Shown piece after piece: positions 15,378-24,178 of a stretch of 41,585 nucleotides of DNA. The position numbers were made by a program, and so were the translations under genes. The notes under the pieces are model-generated. The model was not told where the DNA came from and did not search any database. It was given only the letters and a program-made list of their open reading frames with translations. Position 1 is the first letter of the stretch. Every line of letters begins with the position of its first letter. The DNA comes from a virus, in IMG/VR virus record IMGVR_UViG_3300037575_000045, positions 1 to 41,585 of that record. One strand, written 5' to 3'.

Positions 15378-17189
15378 TTACATAGTTGGCAAGTTAATCA
15401 TCTCGATTAGCATGCACTGATTGGCAAAGCGTGGAATTGGGTTAGGCTCAGCAGCCTGGCGACTATAAACCGCAACATCTTTTTCAAACGCATTGATATT
15501 AGACGCAAGCACCATAGGCGGTACGGCAACATGACCAACAAACGGCGCATGAGCTGGGCTAGTAGGACGTGGAACCATTAGAGCGTAAGCGCCATTGGTT
15601 AAAGTGTCCTCGTTAAATACGCCCATAGCTTTTGGCACGTAGTAAACGTTAGCGCCAGTGTTCAAGCGACCAATGCGGTAGATGCTGTATGGGTCGCCGT
15701 AAGCTTCACCAGTTGGCGTGTAAGCATCGCCAGTTAAGCCTTCAAAGAATCCTGCACCATTGTCGCTGACATACAAATCATAAGCGCCAATACCAAGCTT
15801 GATGGTGTTAGATAAAGCAGTGCGCGCCTTACCTAGTGTCATGCGGATGCCGCCAAACATATCTTGGACGGTGTTATAGGTGATACCGGCCTTGATTGGG
15901 TCAAACGTGACCACGCGGTTGTCGCTATCGGCTAAGCAGCGGTTAACAGCCCAGCGAAGTAGACGACCATTTTGCTCGTAGTAGTATTTTTGCATCGTGA
16001 TCATTTGCACAACGCCGTACCAGTTCAGGTTCAGCTCGTTTGACATCTGAGTGATAGCGTCAATAGTTGCTGAGCTGCGTGAACGGTGCGGGTGAGCATA
16101 TACGCCATGGTGAGCAAAGCCCATGTCAACGCCAGGCGCTTTTAGCAGGTAGTTGCCATCATCATCTTTGCGCTCGTAGTCAAAGATTAAATCGACTTCT
16201 ACGTCATCAGCATCCGGCTCTACGCCATCGGTAATGTCAAACTGCACGGTGACAGTGTGCGTATCAAGGTCGGCTTGGGCTGAAGTTACGATGTACTTGT
16301 TAGCACCGATAGTGACTTCTTTTTGCGTAGGCTGCAGCGTGCTGATGCCAGTCGTAGTTGGGTGATTGCGATGCTTGTCATTGGCAACCTCAACACCTTT
16401 GACGAAGACAGCAACACGGCCACCTAAGAATGGGGCTGCTTTTGACGCCTCATCGACAACAAACTTGGTAGTCTTGTTTGTACGTACAGCGGCGGTATAG
16501 CCAACACGTGAATTAAGAGTGAATGCACCAGCATCACCTTTAGTCATCGTCAATAAATGACGGTTTTCAAGGTATGGCATGCCAGCTTGTGCGCCGTCGA
16601 TTGCTTCACCACGTGAGAATACGCCCATCTGCATGCTGGCGTTAACTTCACCAGATACCAATGGCACTTCGTTTGAGCCAGTTGGGTTAGGTAGCATGGC
16701 AACAAGCGGCAAGCTATTAGCAATACCGTAAGAGATAACGACTTGAGTAGCTGCTGGGACTACTGACAACGCTTCATGATGTGAGAATGACAGACTATCG
16801 AACGTTTGACCGTCAACAGTAGCATCAGCAGGGCGGTTTTCAGTAAAGACTACGGCTTGCTGGATAGCACCAAGCACGACTTCGGCTGATGGCATCTCAC
16901 CACCGTTACGGCGCTGATATTCGGCAATACCGATATTTAGGCCATCAAAGACCTTTTGCTTTTGCTCATCTTCAGGAAAATACTTAGACTCAAGCAAGTT
17001 GGTCAAAGCTTTTGGCATATCACCCATAGCGGCTTCGCGGCCCTGTGGATGCTGAGCTAGCATTGAATCGAATGTAGCAACATCGCCGGTCGTCTTGCCA
17101 AGATTCTCATAACGCTTTAAAAGCTGAGCTGTCTTATGCTTTTCGGTACCAACAATATCGGTATAACTTTTAACTTTGGATTGATCCAT
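15378..17189 (-). CDS. Major capsid protein
   Basis: 603 residues. The size and pattern match long major capsid proteins of large myoviruses: a helical N-terminal part (about 1-120, possibly removed on maturation), then PLVAMLPNPTGSNEVPLVSG and GVFSRGEAIDGAQAGMPYLE (HK97-fold N-arm and start of the core), GVYAHPHRSRSSATIDAITQ in the middle, and a C-terminal ...PFVGHVAVPPMVLASNIN... segment. It has its own late promoter LP7 and is closed by a strong terminator, as expected for the most abundant virion protein. The probable prohead protease is at 27564-28493. Confidence 0.8.
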   Translation of the reverse strand: MDQSKVKSYTDIVGTEKHKTAQLLKRYENLGKTTGDVATFDSMLAQHPQGREAAMGDMPKALTNLLESKYFPEDEQKQKVFDGLNIGIAEYQRRNGGEMPSAEVVLGAIQQAVVFTENRPADATVDGQTFDSLSFSHHEALSVVPAATQVVISYGIANSLPLVAMLPNPTGSNEVPLVSGEVNASMQMGVFSRGEAIDGAQAGMPYLENRHLLTMTKGDAGAFTLNSRVGYTAAVRTNKTTKFVVDEASKAAPFLGGRVAVFVKGVEVANDKHRNHPTTTGISTLQPTQKEVTIGANKYIVTSAQADLDTHTVTVQFDITDGVEPDADDVEVDLIFDYERKDDDGNYLLKAPGVDMGFAHHGVYAHPHRSRSSATIDAITQMSNELNLNWYGVVQMITMQKYYYEQNGRLLRWAVNRCLADSDNRVVTFDPIKAGITYNTVQDMFGGIRMTLGKARTALSNTIKLGIGAYDLYVSDNGAGFFEGLTGDAYTPTGEAYGDPYSIYRIGRLNTGANVYYVPKAMGVFNEDTLTNGAYALMVPRPTSPAHAPFVGHVAVPPMVLASNINAFEKDVAVYSRQAAEPNPIPRFANQCMLIEMINLPTM

Positions 17190-17197
17190 CGGGATGC

Positions 17198-17236
17198 GTC
17201 CTATTCAGTGAGAAAGGTATGGGTAACTGATAGGAC
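17198..17236 (-). promoter_or_regulatory. Stem-loop between LP7 and the capsid gene
   Basis: Minus strand GTCCTATCAGT pairs with ACTGAATAGGAC (one bulged base). The arm begins 2 nt after the LP7 -10 hexamer. AGGA in the 3' arm is the ribosome-site candidate, about 9 nt before the ATG at 17189. No T-run. Confidence 0.7.
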
Positions 17237-17238
17237 TA

Positions 17239-17278
17239 ATCTTAAATCTGCCACGTATAGGCCATATGGGGGTGTTCC
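17239..17278 (-). promoter_or_regulatory. Late promoter LP7 (GGAACACC-N26-TAAGAT)
   Basis: GGAACACC at 17278-17271, placed 5 nt after the T-run of the terminator at 17284-17306. TAAGAT at 17244-17239. It drives the major capsid gene. Confidence 0.78.
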
Positions 17279-17283
17279 AAACG

Positions 17284-17306
17284 AAAAAACCACCCGTGAT
17301 GGGTGG
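17284..17306 (-). terminator. Rho-independent terminator upstream of LP7
   Basis: Minus strand CCACCC pairs with GGGTGG around a 5-nt loop, then TTTTTT. It closes the transcript of the preceding gene and insulates the capsid promoter. Confidence 0.85.
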
Positions 17307-17346
17307 CTATAGCGTTACTGTAAATTGCACTTACTTTAGGATGCGA

Positions 17347-17913
17347 TTAATCATAGGGTACTTCGACATCATCGATACTATCCTCGTCAAATGCGTCCAG
17401 ATAATCCATATCAAAGCGCTGATTAAGCATATATCGTTTGCCATGGCTCGCCAGCATCGAGTTGCCCATAATGCCGGTGCACTCGTGATACTCCTTATGG
17501 CCATTTAACAAAAAGCACAGCAAATCACCCTTCTTAGGCTCCCAGTCCGGACAATACTTAATCCGGTCATCGCCCATAAGGTCAATATCATACGGCTCGA
17601 CAAGTGCCATTGATGTGACGTCCTCCGGCGTGACAAATGTGCCGCTGTCATGAAACGCACCGCCTAAGCTGTCAATAATATGCACCATAGCGTGCCCTAG
17701 CGGCTCATAGTCGAACGAATGCTCGTCACTGTCGCTAACCATGCCCAAGCCCGAGTAAGTGACAGCCTGGCGCTCCTCTGACATATCCTTTAGTGGCAAT
17801 ATCGTTCTACGAAACGCAAAGGTCGGTATGGCTGACAAACTGCGCATAGTAACGATGCGATTGGTCAGGCGCTTGCCCTCAGTGACCAGTTGATTCTCAA
17901 TTCTTAATGTCAT
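17347..17913 (-). CDS. Head or neck protein of unknown function
   Basis: 188 residues from the ATG at 17913, whose ATGA overlaps the stop of the gene above; GTGGGG lies 7 nt upstream. The protein is acidic and of mixed fold (RRTILPLKDMSEERQAVTYS, then a YDIDLMGDDRIKYCPDWEPK segment). A run such as GDLLCFLLNG may be a beta strand of a jelly-roll or head-completion fold. No known motif; the place just before the capsid gene suggests a head-completion or neck role. Closed by a terminator. Confidence 0.6.
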   Translation of the reverse strand: MTLRIENQLVTEGKRLTNRIVTMRSLSAIPTFAFRRTILPLKDMSEERQAVTYSGLGMVSDSDEHSFDYEPLGHAMVHIIDSLGGAFHDSGTFVTPEDVTSMALVEPYDIDLMGDDRIKYCPDWEPKKGDLLCFLLNGHKEYHECTGIMGNSMLASHGKRYMLNQRFDMDYLDAFDEDSIDDVEVPYD

Positions 17914-19112
17914 GATGCGCCCCACTTGGATTCATGAGCCTCGATAGCGGCCTTGTATATTTGTTTAAAGTTATCGGGCACGCTTGCCTTTTTAACCTGT
18001 TTTTTGGCGTAGTTGTAGCTGCTAAGCTCGTCCCTTGTGGGTCTATTAGGCGCACGTGCTTTCTCTTGCTTGTTCTCACGCTCAATAGCCTTAGCGGCTT
18101 TATCTACCGCTTTTTTAACCTTGCGCGCCCAGTGCAAACGACCATTCCAGTTATTCATCTGCTCGGCTTGGCGCTGCGCCTCACGCTCTACCTGCTCGCG
18201 ACGATTAACATGGCTCTTAGTTTGATTCTGCGCCTTGGCAATATCTTTTTTAGCCTCGTTACGCACTCTCTCAACCATCATACCACTGGTAACATGGTTC
18301 ATTACTCGCAGCACATGCTTGCAGCCAAGACCGGTAAGATTTGGGTTGCGTGTTGATGGATAGCGAGTTTCATCAATGCCAAAGTTGTACTTGCCGACCG
18401 TGGCTATATAGCGGTACCAAAACTGATGACGTCCACAATCACAGTCAAACTTAATCTTGCCGTCTTTTAGTGTTTTGCGTACGTTATTGGCTGATGGCGC
18501 TTTGGTTGTATTGACCAGCAGCTGCGGATAGTCGAGCAGCTGCACGGTGACTTTGTGATTCTGAGATTTGCTATCAGGGCCTGCGTTGGTTAGGAAGTAA
18601 AATACGTTGCCCTCACGCTTAAATAGACTCGCTAGGAATATCTGCTCATTGGCTCGCTTGATATCCACTGCTCTTGATAGATTAATGACCTGCTGGGGTG
18701 TGATGCCACCGGTAAATTGACTGGCAGCTTTTTTGACATTAGCAAGGTAGGCGTTTAACACGCTTGCATCAAGCGTTTTTAGCAGCTCGTTATTACGGAC
18801 TGTATCGCCAAGCGTAAAGCTCAGTAGCTCACTGACATCAATGCCGGCTTTACTGCGAGCGGACTTGATCAGCCGCTGTAAGTCAGCGTTATTTAGGCGT
18901 GCGCCCTGCTCAATATCCCTGATAGTTTGGTTGCGATACTTATTGTGGTCAGTAGCATGACGACCGCCCTTAGACGCAAGGTTGGCCGTCTCATTGCGCC
19001 AAGCCCTGAGCTCATCGAGCGTCATATTAGAGACACGGCGGTCTTGGTGACTCTCACCGTCCGGCATGTCGGACTGAAAGTAATTGGTGCCAGTAATTGG
19101 GTTTCTAGCCAC
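17910..19112 (-). CDS. Virion protein with SWIM-like zinc motif
   Basis: 400 residues. In the middle (about 225-275) KFDCDCGRHQFWYRYIATVG is followed, about 30 residues later, by LGCKHVLRVM. The CxC...CxH arrangement matches a SWIM-type zinc finger. The rest is helical, with a long basic coiled-coil-like C-terminus (EQVEREAQRQAEQMNNWNGR, then AARNK-type residues). Such motifs occur in some large-phage structural proteins, with unknown role. It lies in an operon with head/neck and wedge-like genes; no late promoter of its own. Confidence 0.65.
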   Translation of the reverse strand: MARNPITGTNYFQSDMPDGESHQDRRVSNMTLDELRAWRNETANLASKGGRHATDHNKYRNQTIRDIEQGARLNNADLQRLIKSARSKAGIDVSELLSFTLGDTVRNNELLKTLDASVLNAYLANVKKAASQFTGGITPQQVINLSRAVDIKRANEQIFLASLFKREGNVFYFLTNAGPDSKSQNHKVTVQLLDYPQLLVNTTKAPSANNVRKTLKDGKIKFDCDCGRHQFWYRYIATVGKYNFGIDETRYPSTRNPNLTGLGCKHVLRVMNHVTSGMMVERVRNEAKKDIAKAQNQTKSHVNRREQVEREAQRQAEQMNNWNGRLHWARKVKKAVDKAAKAIERENKQEKARAPNRPTRDELSSYNYAKKQVKKASVPDNFKQIYKAAIEAHESKWGAS

Positions 19113-19114
19113 AG

Positions 19115-19399
19115 CTATCTCCCAGTCTGCATATGCACTTTGCGGATTTGCATCAAATCACGTGGCAGCGGCAGGTAAATATCACGACTTGGCAGCGGCT
19201 CTGATATACGGTTCGTGCCAGCGCACAGCATGACAATATCCGCATAGTCACGGTTACCATAAACCCTATGGGCGATTAGCGTGGGGTCGTGAACCTCGTC
19301 ACTCCCCACGCGCCAAACAATCACTTGGTCAGTGCGCCCACGCCTAACCAGCAGGTCAACGTGAGCGCGAATGTCGTTGTGATAAGTGTTAGTCATCAT
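19115..19399 (-). CDS. Small baseplate/tail protein, gp53- or gpX-like
   Basis: 94 residues. The C-terminal half (YGNRDYADIVMLCAGTNRIS, ending in a LPSRDIYLPLPRDLMQIRK segment) fits LysM-like or gp53-like wedge proteins, in which a 'fG...ywwiia..N.i.dP' type segment precedes a final 'iP....i..i' motif. Its ATG overlaps the fibre gene's stop (ATGATGA), so it is translationally coupled. The call is by pattern. Confidence 0.55.
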   Translation of the reverse strand: MMTNTYHNDIRAHVDLLVRRGRTDQVIVWRVGSDEVHDPTLIAHRVYGNRDYADIVMLCAGTNRISEPLPSRDIYLPLPRDLMQIRKVHMQTGR

Positions 19400-21657
19400 G
19401 GCGTACGACCTTTGGTTGTGCCGCCTGTTAGGTTGTTGATGGTGACGCTACCCTCAAAAACTCGGCCCGCCTTCCCGCCTGCTGCAGATGGGATATACCA
19501 CTCAGTGTCTTCGGCTGTGATAACGGTGTTATCACCCGCATCACCATACTGATAAAATGCTTCAAAACTGCCTTTTTCTCCGTTTTCACCGAAGTCCCCG
19601 CCATGGCCACCGCGAGTGGATGTTGGGTTAGACCCTACTGGATATTTGTTTTGTGCTGCAAAGTAGCTTGATGGTATCAAGCTTAATCCAGCGCCCCCAA
19701 CTCCGCGAAGTTCAAGAGTTGCGTCTTGTGACATTTTGAGTATCAACGAGTTGCTTAGCGCTTGGTCGCCGCCACCCCAGTCCGTAGTTCGGTATTCTGT
19801 AAAATTACCAGTGGCCTGCGCCACTTTGCTTGCCATAACTTCGATAAAGACGTAGCGCTCTTCATCCGCGCTCGATGCGTTAAAGCTTGAAGCATAGGTA
19901 TAATCACCAACAGTTCCAGGCCAGTTAGCAAAGGCCAGCTCGTGACCATGGTTTAATATTTTGTAGAAACGCCCGTTATTGGGAAGAGGTAATCTTGCGT
20001 CAGGAAATGCGGGGTCTTGTAAATACATAGTATATGTGGATTCATTAGGCGAGCGCTTGCCATAAGGCGCCCCACCACCAGTACCGCCGCCGCCCACCAC
20101 AAAGTTTCCACCAACTGCCTTGTAAGCACCAAGACCGCCGCCACCGCCACCGCCACCAGCAATAAACGAATAGTTTTCAACCAAAATAGCCTTAGCTAGT
20201 GATTTGATAGCCGTGCCACCATCACCGCCAGGCTGTGGGCCACGTATTTTAGAGCGATTTGGATTACCTGTTGTGTGCTGATAAGCACTACGCCCACCAT
20301 CGCCACCATGCCCTAGAATACGTCCACGGTTCTCAATGACAATATTTGAACTTGCGGGCCAGTGACTTCCCTCGATAATGCCCGGCGTATTAACATCAGG
20401 CGCCACCACATTCACCCCAGCGTCCACAATAAATCTAATGGTGTCGTTATCGCCAGGATAGCGCCCTGCTTGTGCCTTATAATACTCATCAAGCACAAGT
20501 CCGTCGTAAACCGACTGACTGATATGAACCACCGCCTCGTTGTGACCAGCGTCATTAACTGGCACGTTTATAGACAGGTTTGCGGGTGCGCTTACTGTTA
20601 GGCGCACATGCTTTTGCGGCTCCTCCAAGTTGTCATCCGGTGTTGTCTTGAAGTCAATTATCGCCTGTCCGTTACGCAGAATAACGGTACCACTATCCAC
20701 CTTTTCAGGGTTTAAAATATCATTATTACTGACGTTTAAAGCACCTTCTTTAGCCGACCAGTTTAATATCTGTCCGTCAGGGATGTTGCTTGCAGTGATG
20801 GTGAATCTGACTGTGCCACCTTCATCTACATTGTTTTTGTTTGCGCTAATATTCCACACCGTCTCAATAGCACTACTCGGATCATATCTTTCAAATATGT
20901 GAGTGGTTTGCAATGGGTAAACGTGTGGACGCTGGGCTGTCGCAACCTCGGTCATACCTTTTTGACCCAAGATAACGCTTGGATTTTTGATGTACGAGTC
21001 GTTTGGGTCAGTGGCAACGATGATTTTTCCAGTCAATCTTCGCCAATACGTCTCCATGCCCAGCAATTCATCAAACGATGGCTTTGGATTGGACAAAGTG
21101 TGCGAATGATACAGATACCCCATGGGAATAAGCGACTGCATAAAGAATCTAAATCGATTGATATTCAGATACTGCGGATGCGGGTCCGGCATCGCCAAAT
21201 GATTTTCCATAATGACTAGCGATAACGCGCTGTTGGGGTCTGTTGTCACGGTCACACTTCCGGCATCCACGTCATCTAGCGCAAGGCCAAAGCTACCTAC
21301 AAATGAGATATCGGGGTGAATGGTGATTAGCGGCTGACTAGAAGTTGTGCCTGCAACCGCGAACAATACATTGTCATCGGTCACAAGACCAAGCTCGAAT
21401 ACTTGAGTGATTGAGCTTGCGGTAATGGTGCTGCTAAAGCGCAACGTATGACTGTCAGTCTCGACATCGCCTGAGATAACAGGGTGTCTGCTGATTTCGG
21501 TCTTAAGTGCCGTCTCAGCGCCTGTGATTGTGCGCTTGCCGCTACCAATAGCCAAGTGGGCCAGATTAAGAGATAGGCCGGCATCAACGCCATTTAAAGC
21601 GGCATTCTTGCCAGCATCGGTGATTTTAAAAATAATAGGTGGTGGGGTGGCTGCCAT
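19396..21657 (-). CDS. Tail fibre with poly-glycine-rich receptor-binding tip
   Basis: 753 residues. About 1-190 matches the N-terminal attachment domain of phage tail fibres (KITDAGKNAALNGVDAGLSL, FELGLVTDDNVLFAVAGTTS, MPDPHPQYLN). A central beta-rich part with VRFTITASNIPDGQ-like Ig/bacterial-surface-type strands follows. About 420-753 is glycine-rich (GRILGHGGDGG, SFIAGGGGGGGG, GRVFEGSVTINNLTGGTTKG), like the gp38-type adhesin of S16-like phages, where layered poly-Gly helices carry the receptor-binding loops. It probably decides host range. LP8 and its stem-loop precede the ATG. Confidence 0.85.
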   Translation of the reverse strand: MAATPPPIIFKITDAGKNAALNGVDAGLSLNLAHLAIGSGKRTITGAETALKTEISRHPVISGDVETDSHTLRFSSTITASSITQVFELGLVTDDNVLFAVAGTTSSQPLITIHPDISFVGSFGLALDDVDAGSVTVTTDPNSALSLVIMENHLAMPDPHPQYLNINRFRFFMQSLIPMGYLYHSHTLSNPKPSFDELLGMETYWRRLTGKIIVATDPNDSYIKNPSVILGQKGMTEVATAQRPHVYPLQTTHIFERYDPSSAIETVWNISANKNNVDEGGTVRFTITASNIPDGQILNWSAKEGALNVSNNDILNPEKVDSGTVILRNGQAIIDFKTTPDDNLEEPQKHVRLTVSAPANLSINVPVNDAGHNEAVVHISQSVYDGLVLDEYYKAQAGRYPGDNDTIRFIVDAGVNVVAPDVNTPGIIEGSHWPASSNIVIENRGRILGHGGDGGRSAYQHTTGNPNRSKIRGPQPGGDGGTAIKSLAKAILVENYSFIAGGGGGGGGLGAYKAVGGNFVVGGGGTGGGAPYGKRSPNESTYTMYLQDPAFPDARLPLPNNGRFYKILNHGHELAFANWPGTVGDYTYASSFNASSADEERYVFIEVMASKVAQATGNFTEYRTTDWGGGDQALSNSLILKMSQDATLELRGVGGAGLSLIPSSYFAAQNKYPVGSNPTSTRGGHGGDFGENGEKGSFEAFYQYGDAGDNTVITAEDTEWYIPSAAGGKAGRVFEGSVTINNLTGGTTKGRTP

Positions 21658-21662
21658 AATAT

Positions 21663-21697
21663 CCTACACTAAGTATTCAAAGTTAACTTAGTGTAGG
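21663..21697 (-). promoter_or_regulatory. Stem-loop between LP8 and the tail fibre gene
   Basis: Minus strand CCTACACTAAGT pairs perfectly with ACTTAGTGTAGG (12 bp). The LP8 -10 hexamer TACACT is inside the 5' arm, and TAGGA of the 3' arm is the ribosome site, 5 nt before the ATG. No T-run, so translation control rather than termination. Confidence 0.85.
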
Positions 21698-21729
21698 CGT
21701 TTGGGGGCGGCGTAATGATTGGGTGTTCC
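21690..21729 (-). promoter_or_regulatory. Late promoter LP8 (GGAACACC-N26-TACACT)
   Basis: GGAACACC at 21729-21722, after the terminator at 21744-21770. TACACT at 21695-21690. Confidence 0.8.
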
Positions 21730-21743
21730 GAGCCACCAAGATG

Positions 21744-21770
21744 CAAAAAGCCACTCGATTAAGTGGCTTT
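21744..21770 (-). terminator. Terminator upstream of LP8
   Basis: Minus strand AAGCCACT pairs with AGTGGCTT (loop TAATCG), then TTT. Ends the receptor-binding operon. Confidence 0.82.
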
Positions 21771-21785
21771 GTTTTGTGCTGTTTG

Positions 21786-21968
21786 TTAGTCGATGGAATC
21801 GGACATCTTGTTTATCGAATCCTTATCGGCTACGGCTGGAAACAAGAACGTTAGCTCCGCATCAAAATCCGGCATGCCCATATCTTTAATTAGGGCGACT
21901 GGCTTGCCGTCCTCAGCAGGTATGCGCCCATCTATATCTTGAAAGCATCTATCCATAAAATCAGTCAT
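21786..21968 (-). CDS. Small protein of the receptor-binding operon
   Basis: 60 residues, acidic. LIKDMGMPDFDAEL echoes VLKDMGLSLVISDD near the end of the protein just upstream (21998-22396), so the two may be related, this one reduced. Placed 29 nt after that gene, before a terminator. Possible fibre-assembly chaperone; unproven. Confidence 0.5.
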   Translation of the reverse strand: MTDFMDRCFQDIDGRIPAEDGKPVALIKDMGMPDFDAELTFLFPAVADKDSINKMSDSID

Positions 21969-21997
21969 AGCAATTACTCGTTAAATAGTGACGGTTA

Positions 21998-22396
21998 TTA
22001 TAACAGTCCATCGTCACTAATCACTAACGACAAGCCCATATCCTTAAGCACTGTCATAGGATCAGCATCAATAGCTATCACAATTTTATCCGGCGTGGCA
22101 GTCACACCAGCATCAAACATAATTGCAGAATCTAGCGCAGCTTGCGCGGCTGTTAAGTTAGAGCCCATAGGATCAATTAGCGCATCTTCTAGCGAGCCGC
22201 CAAACAAGGCCAAAACTACGGGCTTAACCACTGCTGAACATACCGCGTAAAGATTACCGCTTGCGTCTTGCCAGCCAGTGTTAATAAACGTATTAACATC
22301 ATCATGCGATTCACCAACGGCAAGCGCTAGCTGATTAGCTTGCGCCATGAATTGCGCGGGTACTGCTATCGTCATTCTGTGTGAATATTGAGTCAT
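21998..22396 (-). CDS. Tail-fibre-associated protein or fibre assembly factor
   Basis: 132 residues. Beta/helix mix with a hydrophobic middle (YAVCSAVVKPVVLALFGGSL) and an Asp-rich C-terminus. The ATG overlaps the stop of the lectin-like gene (ATGA), so the two are coupled, as is usual for a fibre and its chaperone. No family recognised from sequence. Confidence 0.55.
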   Translation of the reverse strand: MTQYSHRMTIAVPAQFMAQANQLALAVGESHDDVNTFINTGWQDASGNLYAVCSAVVKPVVLALFGGSLEDALIDPMGSNLTAAQAALDSAIMFDAGVTATPDKIVIAIDADPMTVLKDMGLSLVISDDGLL

Positions 22397-23244
22397 AGCG
22401 CTATCCCTGCTTTTTGCGCTAGATAACGCCTAACTCTATTAGCTGTTTGAGCGTCTAGTTCGCTATCGTATAGATAAAGCCCGCCATAAAACTTACCGCC
22501 ATAAAAATATCTTGCGCTCTGAGTGAATCTAAATAAGTATAGATTTACGGTCATGTTTTCAACTGGCAGGCGGGGGGCAAATACTATTGAGTTGGCGCTA
22601 TTGTTCACACCGCCCGTTAGCGTTCCGTTATTGACTTTTGACTGTAAGATGCTTGGATTCTCGCTACTCATAAACATTGATACAGATTGATTTTTGCCAT
22701 TAATATCGCGTGAACTAATATCTGCTGTAGTATGTGAAACAGATACCCCGTCACTATAATTTTCGGCCATTACCAGCGGGTACGATGCTGATTCTACTAA
22801 CTGCACACCTTCACTTGCCGTACTTGTACACGCTGTAAAATGCTCGCGGTTTAAGGTTGTTACGGGTATGCCCCTGCGTAACATTCCATCATCAATGCCG
22901 TCAGGTTGCAGCCAGTGCAATATGCCGTCCGTGCGATAAGTTGGGCGGGCTGTACTGGTTGTTTGTGCCATATGATAGCCATTGCCGCTTTTATCTAACA
23001 TCAATGCCACGGGATCACCGTTGGTTGTGACTGGTATTGTGCCTGCTGCATTTTGGAATAGCGTACTTAAGTCGCTAGGATCGTACCACGCGCCATTTCT
23101 TCCGCGCATAAATAGTATATATGGCAGCCACTTTGTCATATAGCTTGCGTACTTGCTCCACGGCACACCATTAGGAATCCCTAGTAATTCTTTTTGCGCC
23201 TGTTTTGTCTGCTGCAATAGCGTTAACTTAGCTGCAATAGTCAT
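22393..23244 (-). CDS. Putative lectin-like (LamG/ConA-fold) receptor-binding protein
   Basis: 283 residues. The segment YDPSDLSTLFQNAAGTIPVT, then LMLDKSGNGYHMAQTTSTAR and a GILHWLQPDGIDDGM stretch, is typical of concanavalin-like phage tail proteins ('W.DpsD.stl.q...G..pvt..gdpv..l.DkSG.g.h'). The C-terminal strand series (MTVNLYLFRFTQSARYFYGG, LYLYDSELDAQTANRVRRYL) completes that fold. It likely binds cell-surface glycans. It sits in the operon of small tail proteins started by LP9. Confidence 0.75.
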   Translation of the reverse strand: MTIAAKLTLLQQTKQAQKELLGIPNGVPWSKYASYMTKWLPYILFMRGRNGAWYDPSDLSTLFQNAAGTIPVTTNGDPVALMLDKSGNGYHMAQTTSTARPTYRTDGILHWLQPDGIDDGMLRRGIPVTTLNREHFTACTSTASEGVQLVESASYPLVMAENYSDGVSVSHTTADISSRDINGKNQSVSMFMSSENPSILQSKVNNGTLTGGVNNSANSIVFAPRLPVENMTVNLYLFRFTQSARYFYGGKFYGGLYLYDSELDAQTANRVRRYLAQKAGIAL

Positions 23245-23435
23245 GGCTGATCTCCGTTAATCGCATCGAGTAACGTCTCGATATCGCCAAGTTTATTGGT
23301 AAGTAGTTTTTGCGACACGGCTAACGTATCAGACTGACCTAGCGTGGTCGTGACCTGAACTGCATCAGACCTGATGCCCTTAATGTCAGACCCAATCGCC
23401 TCAGCAAGCCTTTTTATCTCCACAACCCTTGTCAT
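23241..23435 (-). CDS. Small fibre-module protein, paralog of the next gene's N-terminus
   Basis: 64 residues. EIKRLAEAIGSDIKGIRSDA parallels RIKQLATAMGADIKALKTST at the start of the 166-residue protein at 23439-23939. Helical, probably a trimerising segment of a tail-fibre part. Its stop overlaps the ATG of the lectin-like gene, 3 nt after the upstream gene. Confidence 0.55.
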   Translation of the reverse strand: MTRVVEIKRLAEAIGSDIKGIRSDAVQVTTTLGQSDTLAVSQKLLTNKLGDIETLLDAINGDQP

Positions 23436-23438
23436 TCA

Positions 23439-23939
23439 TCACACCTTAGCTGCCGCATAATCGACAACAAAATCATAATCAGGGTCGCCCAGACCTAAGT
23501 TTTCTGCGCCCTGCTTTTTCTCAATCGCTGTAAATGTCTGGGCGGCATCAACACGAACACGCTTACCAAGTGATGAGGCGATAGTGGCGGCAAAGCTTGG
23601 GTCGTTGCCAATCGCATCGCCCAGCTCTTTTAATGTATCTAATGCCGTGCCAGCACCATCGGTTAAATCATTTTTAACTGCTGACTTAGCAGCTTCAATA
23701 GTGTCAAAAACCTTATCAGCAGACCATACGACATCAGTTGCGCCATTACCCGCCATATCGTCAATCTGTGCGCCATTTGGCTCATTAGCCAACACGTACA
23801 GCTCGTTGATAGCCGCTACTAGGTTTGTTTTGGCAATAGTGCTGAGCGATGACAAGTCACCCGTAGATGTCTTTAGGGCTTTAATGTCTGCGCCCATAGC
23901 GGTCGCAAGTTGCTTAATTCGTTCTTCACGGGTCGCCAT
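23439..23939 (-). CDS. Tail fibre-like coiled-coil protein
   Basis: 166 residues. An N-terminal helix (IKQLATAMGADIKALKT) is followed by LSSLSTIAKTNLVAAINELY, a linker motif common in phage fibres ('dlsslttt.ksnlV.AiNel'), and a region with DALKELGDAIGNDPSFAATI-like repeats of fibre shafts. It may link the baseplate and the lectin-like tip. AAGGAGGT-like sequence lies before the ATG. Confidence 0.68.
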   Translation of the reverse strand: MATREERIKQLATAMGADIKALKTSTGDLSSLSTIAKTNLVAAINELYVLANEPNGAQIDDMAGNGATDVVWSADKVFDTIEAAKSAVKNDLTDGAGTALDTLKELGDAIGNDPSFAATIASSLGKRVRVDAAQTFTAIEKKQGAENLGLGDPDYDFVVDYAAAKV

Positions 23940-23957
23940 GCGAACCTCCTTGATTGG

Positions 23958-24170
23958 TTAATTACTGGCTAAGATGTAATGAGCTAAGAAATCTATATCA
24001 GGTGGCTGTGAGACCAGCTTGTTGTCACTACCAAGACTTAAGTTGTTAGGAGTGTCGGCGCTAATCAAATCCGCCGCTGCAGCCGCCACGGGCACAAAAG
24101 TATTCATCTGCAGATTCAGCTCAGCAATATTATGATCAGGCGTGGCAATAGACACTAAAAGCTCAGCCAT
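23958..24170 (-). CDS. Small tail protein of unknown role
   Basis: 70 residues, hydrophobic/acidic mix (MNTFVPVAAAAADLISADTP) ending in IDFLAHYILASN, similar in sense to the end of the 166-residue protein (DYDFVVDYAAAKV), which hints at a shared trimerisation or attachment tail. Lies 8 nt after the next gene upstream. Function unknown. Confidence 0.5.
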   Translation of the reverse strand: MAELLVSIATPDHNIAELNLQMNTFVPVAAAAADLISADTPNNLSLGSDNKLVSQPPDIDFLAHYILASN

Positions 24171-24178
24171 ACTACCCC

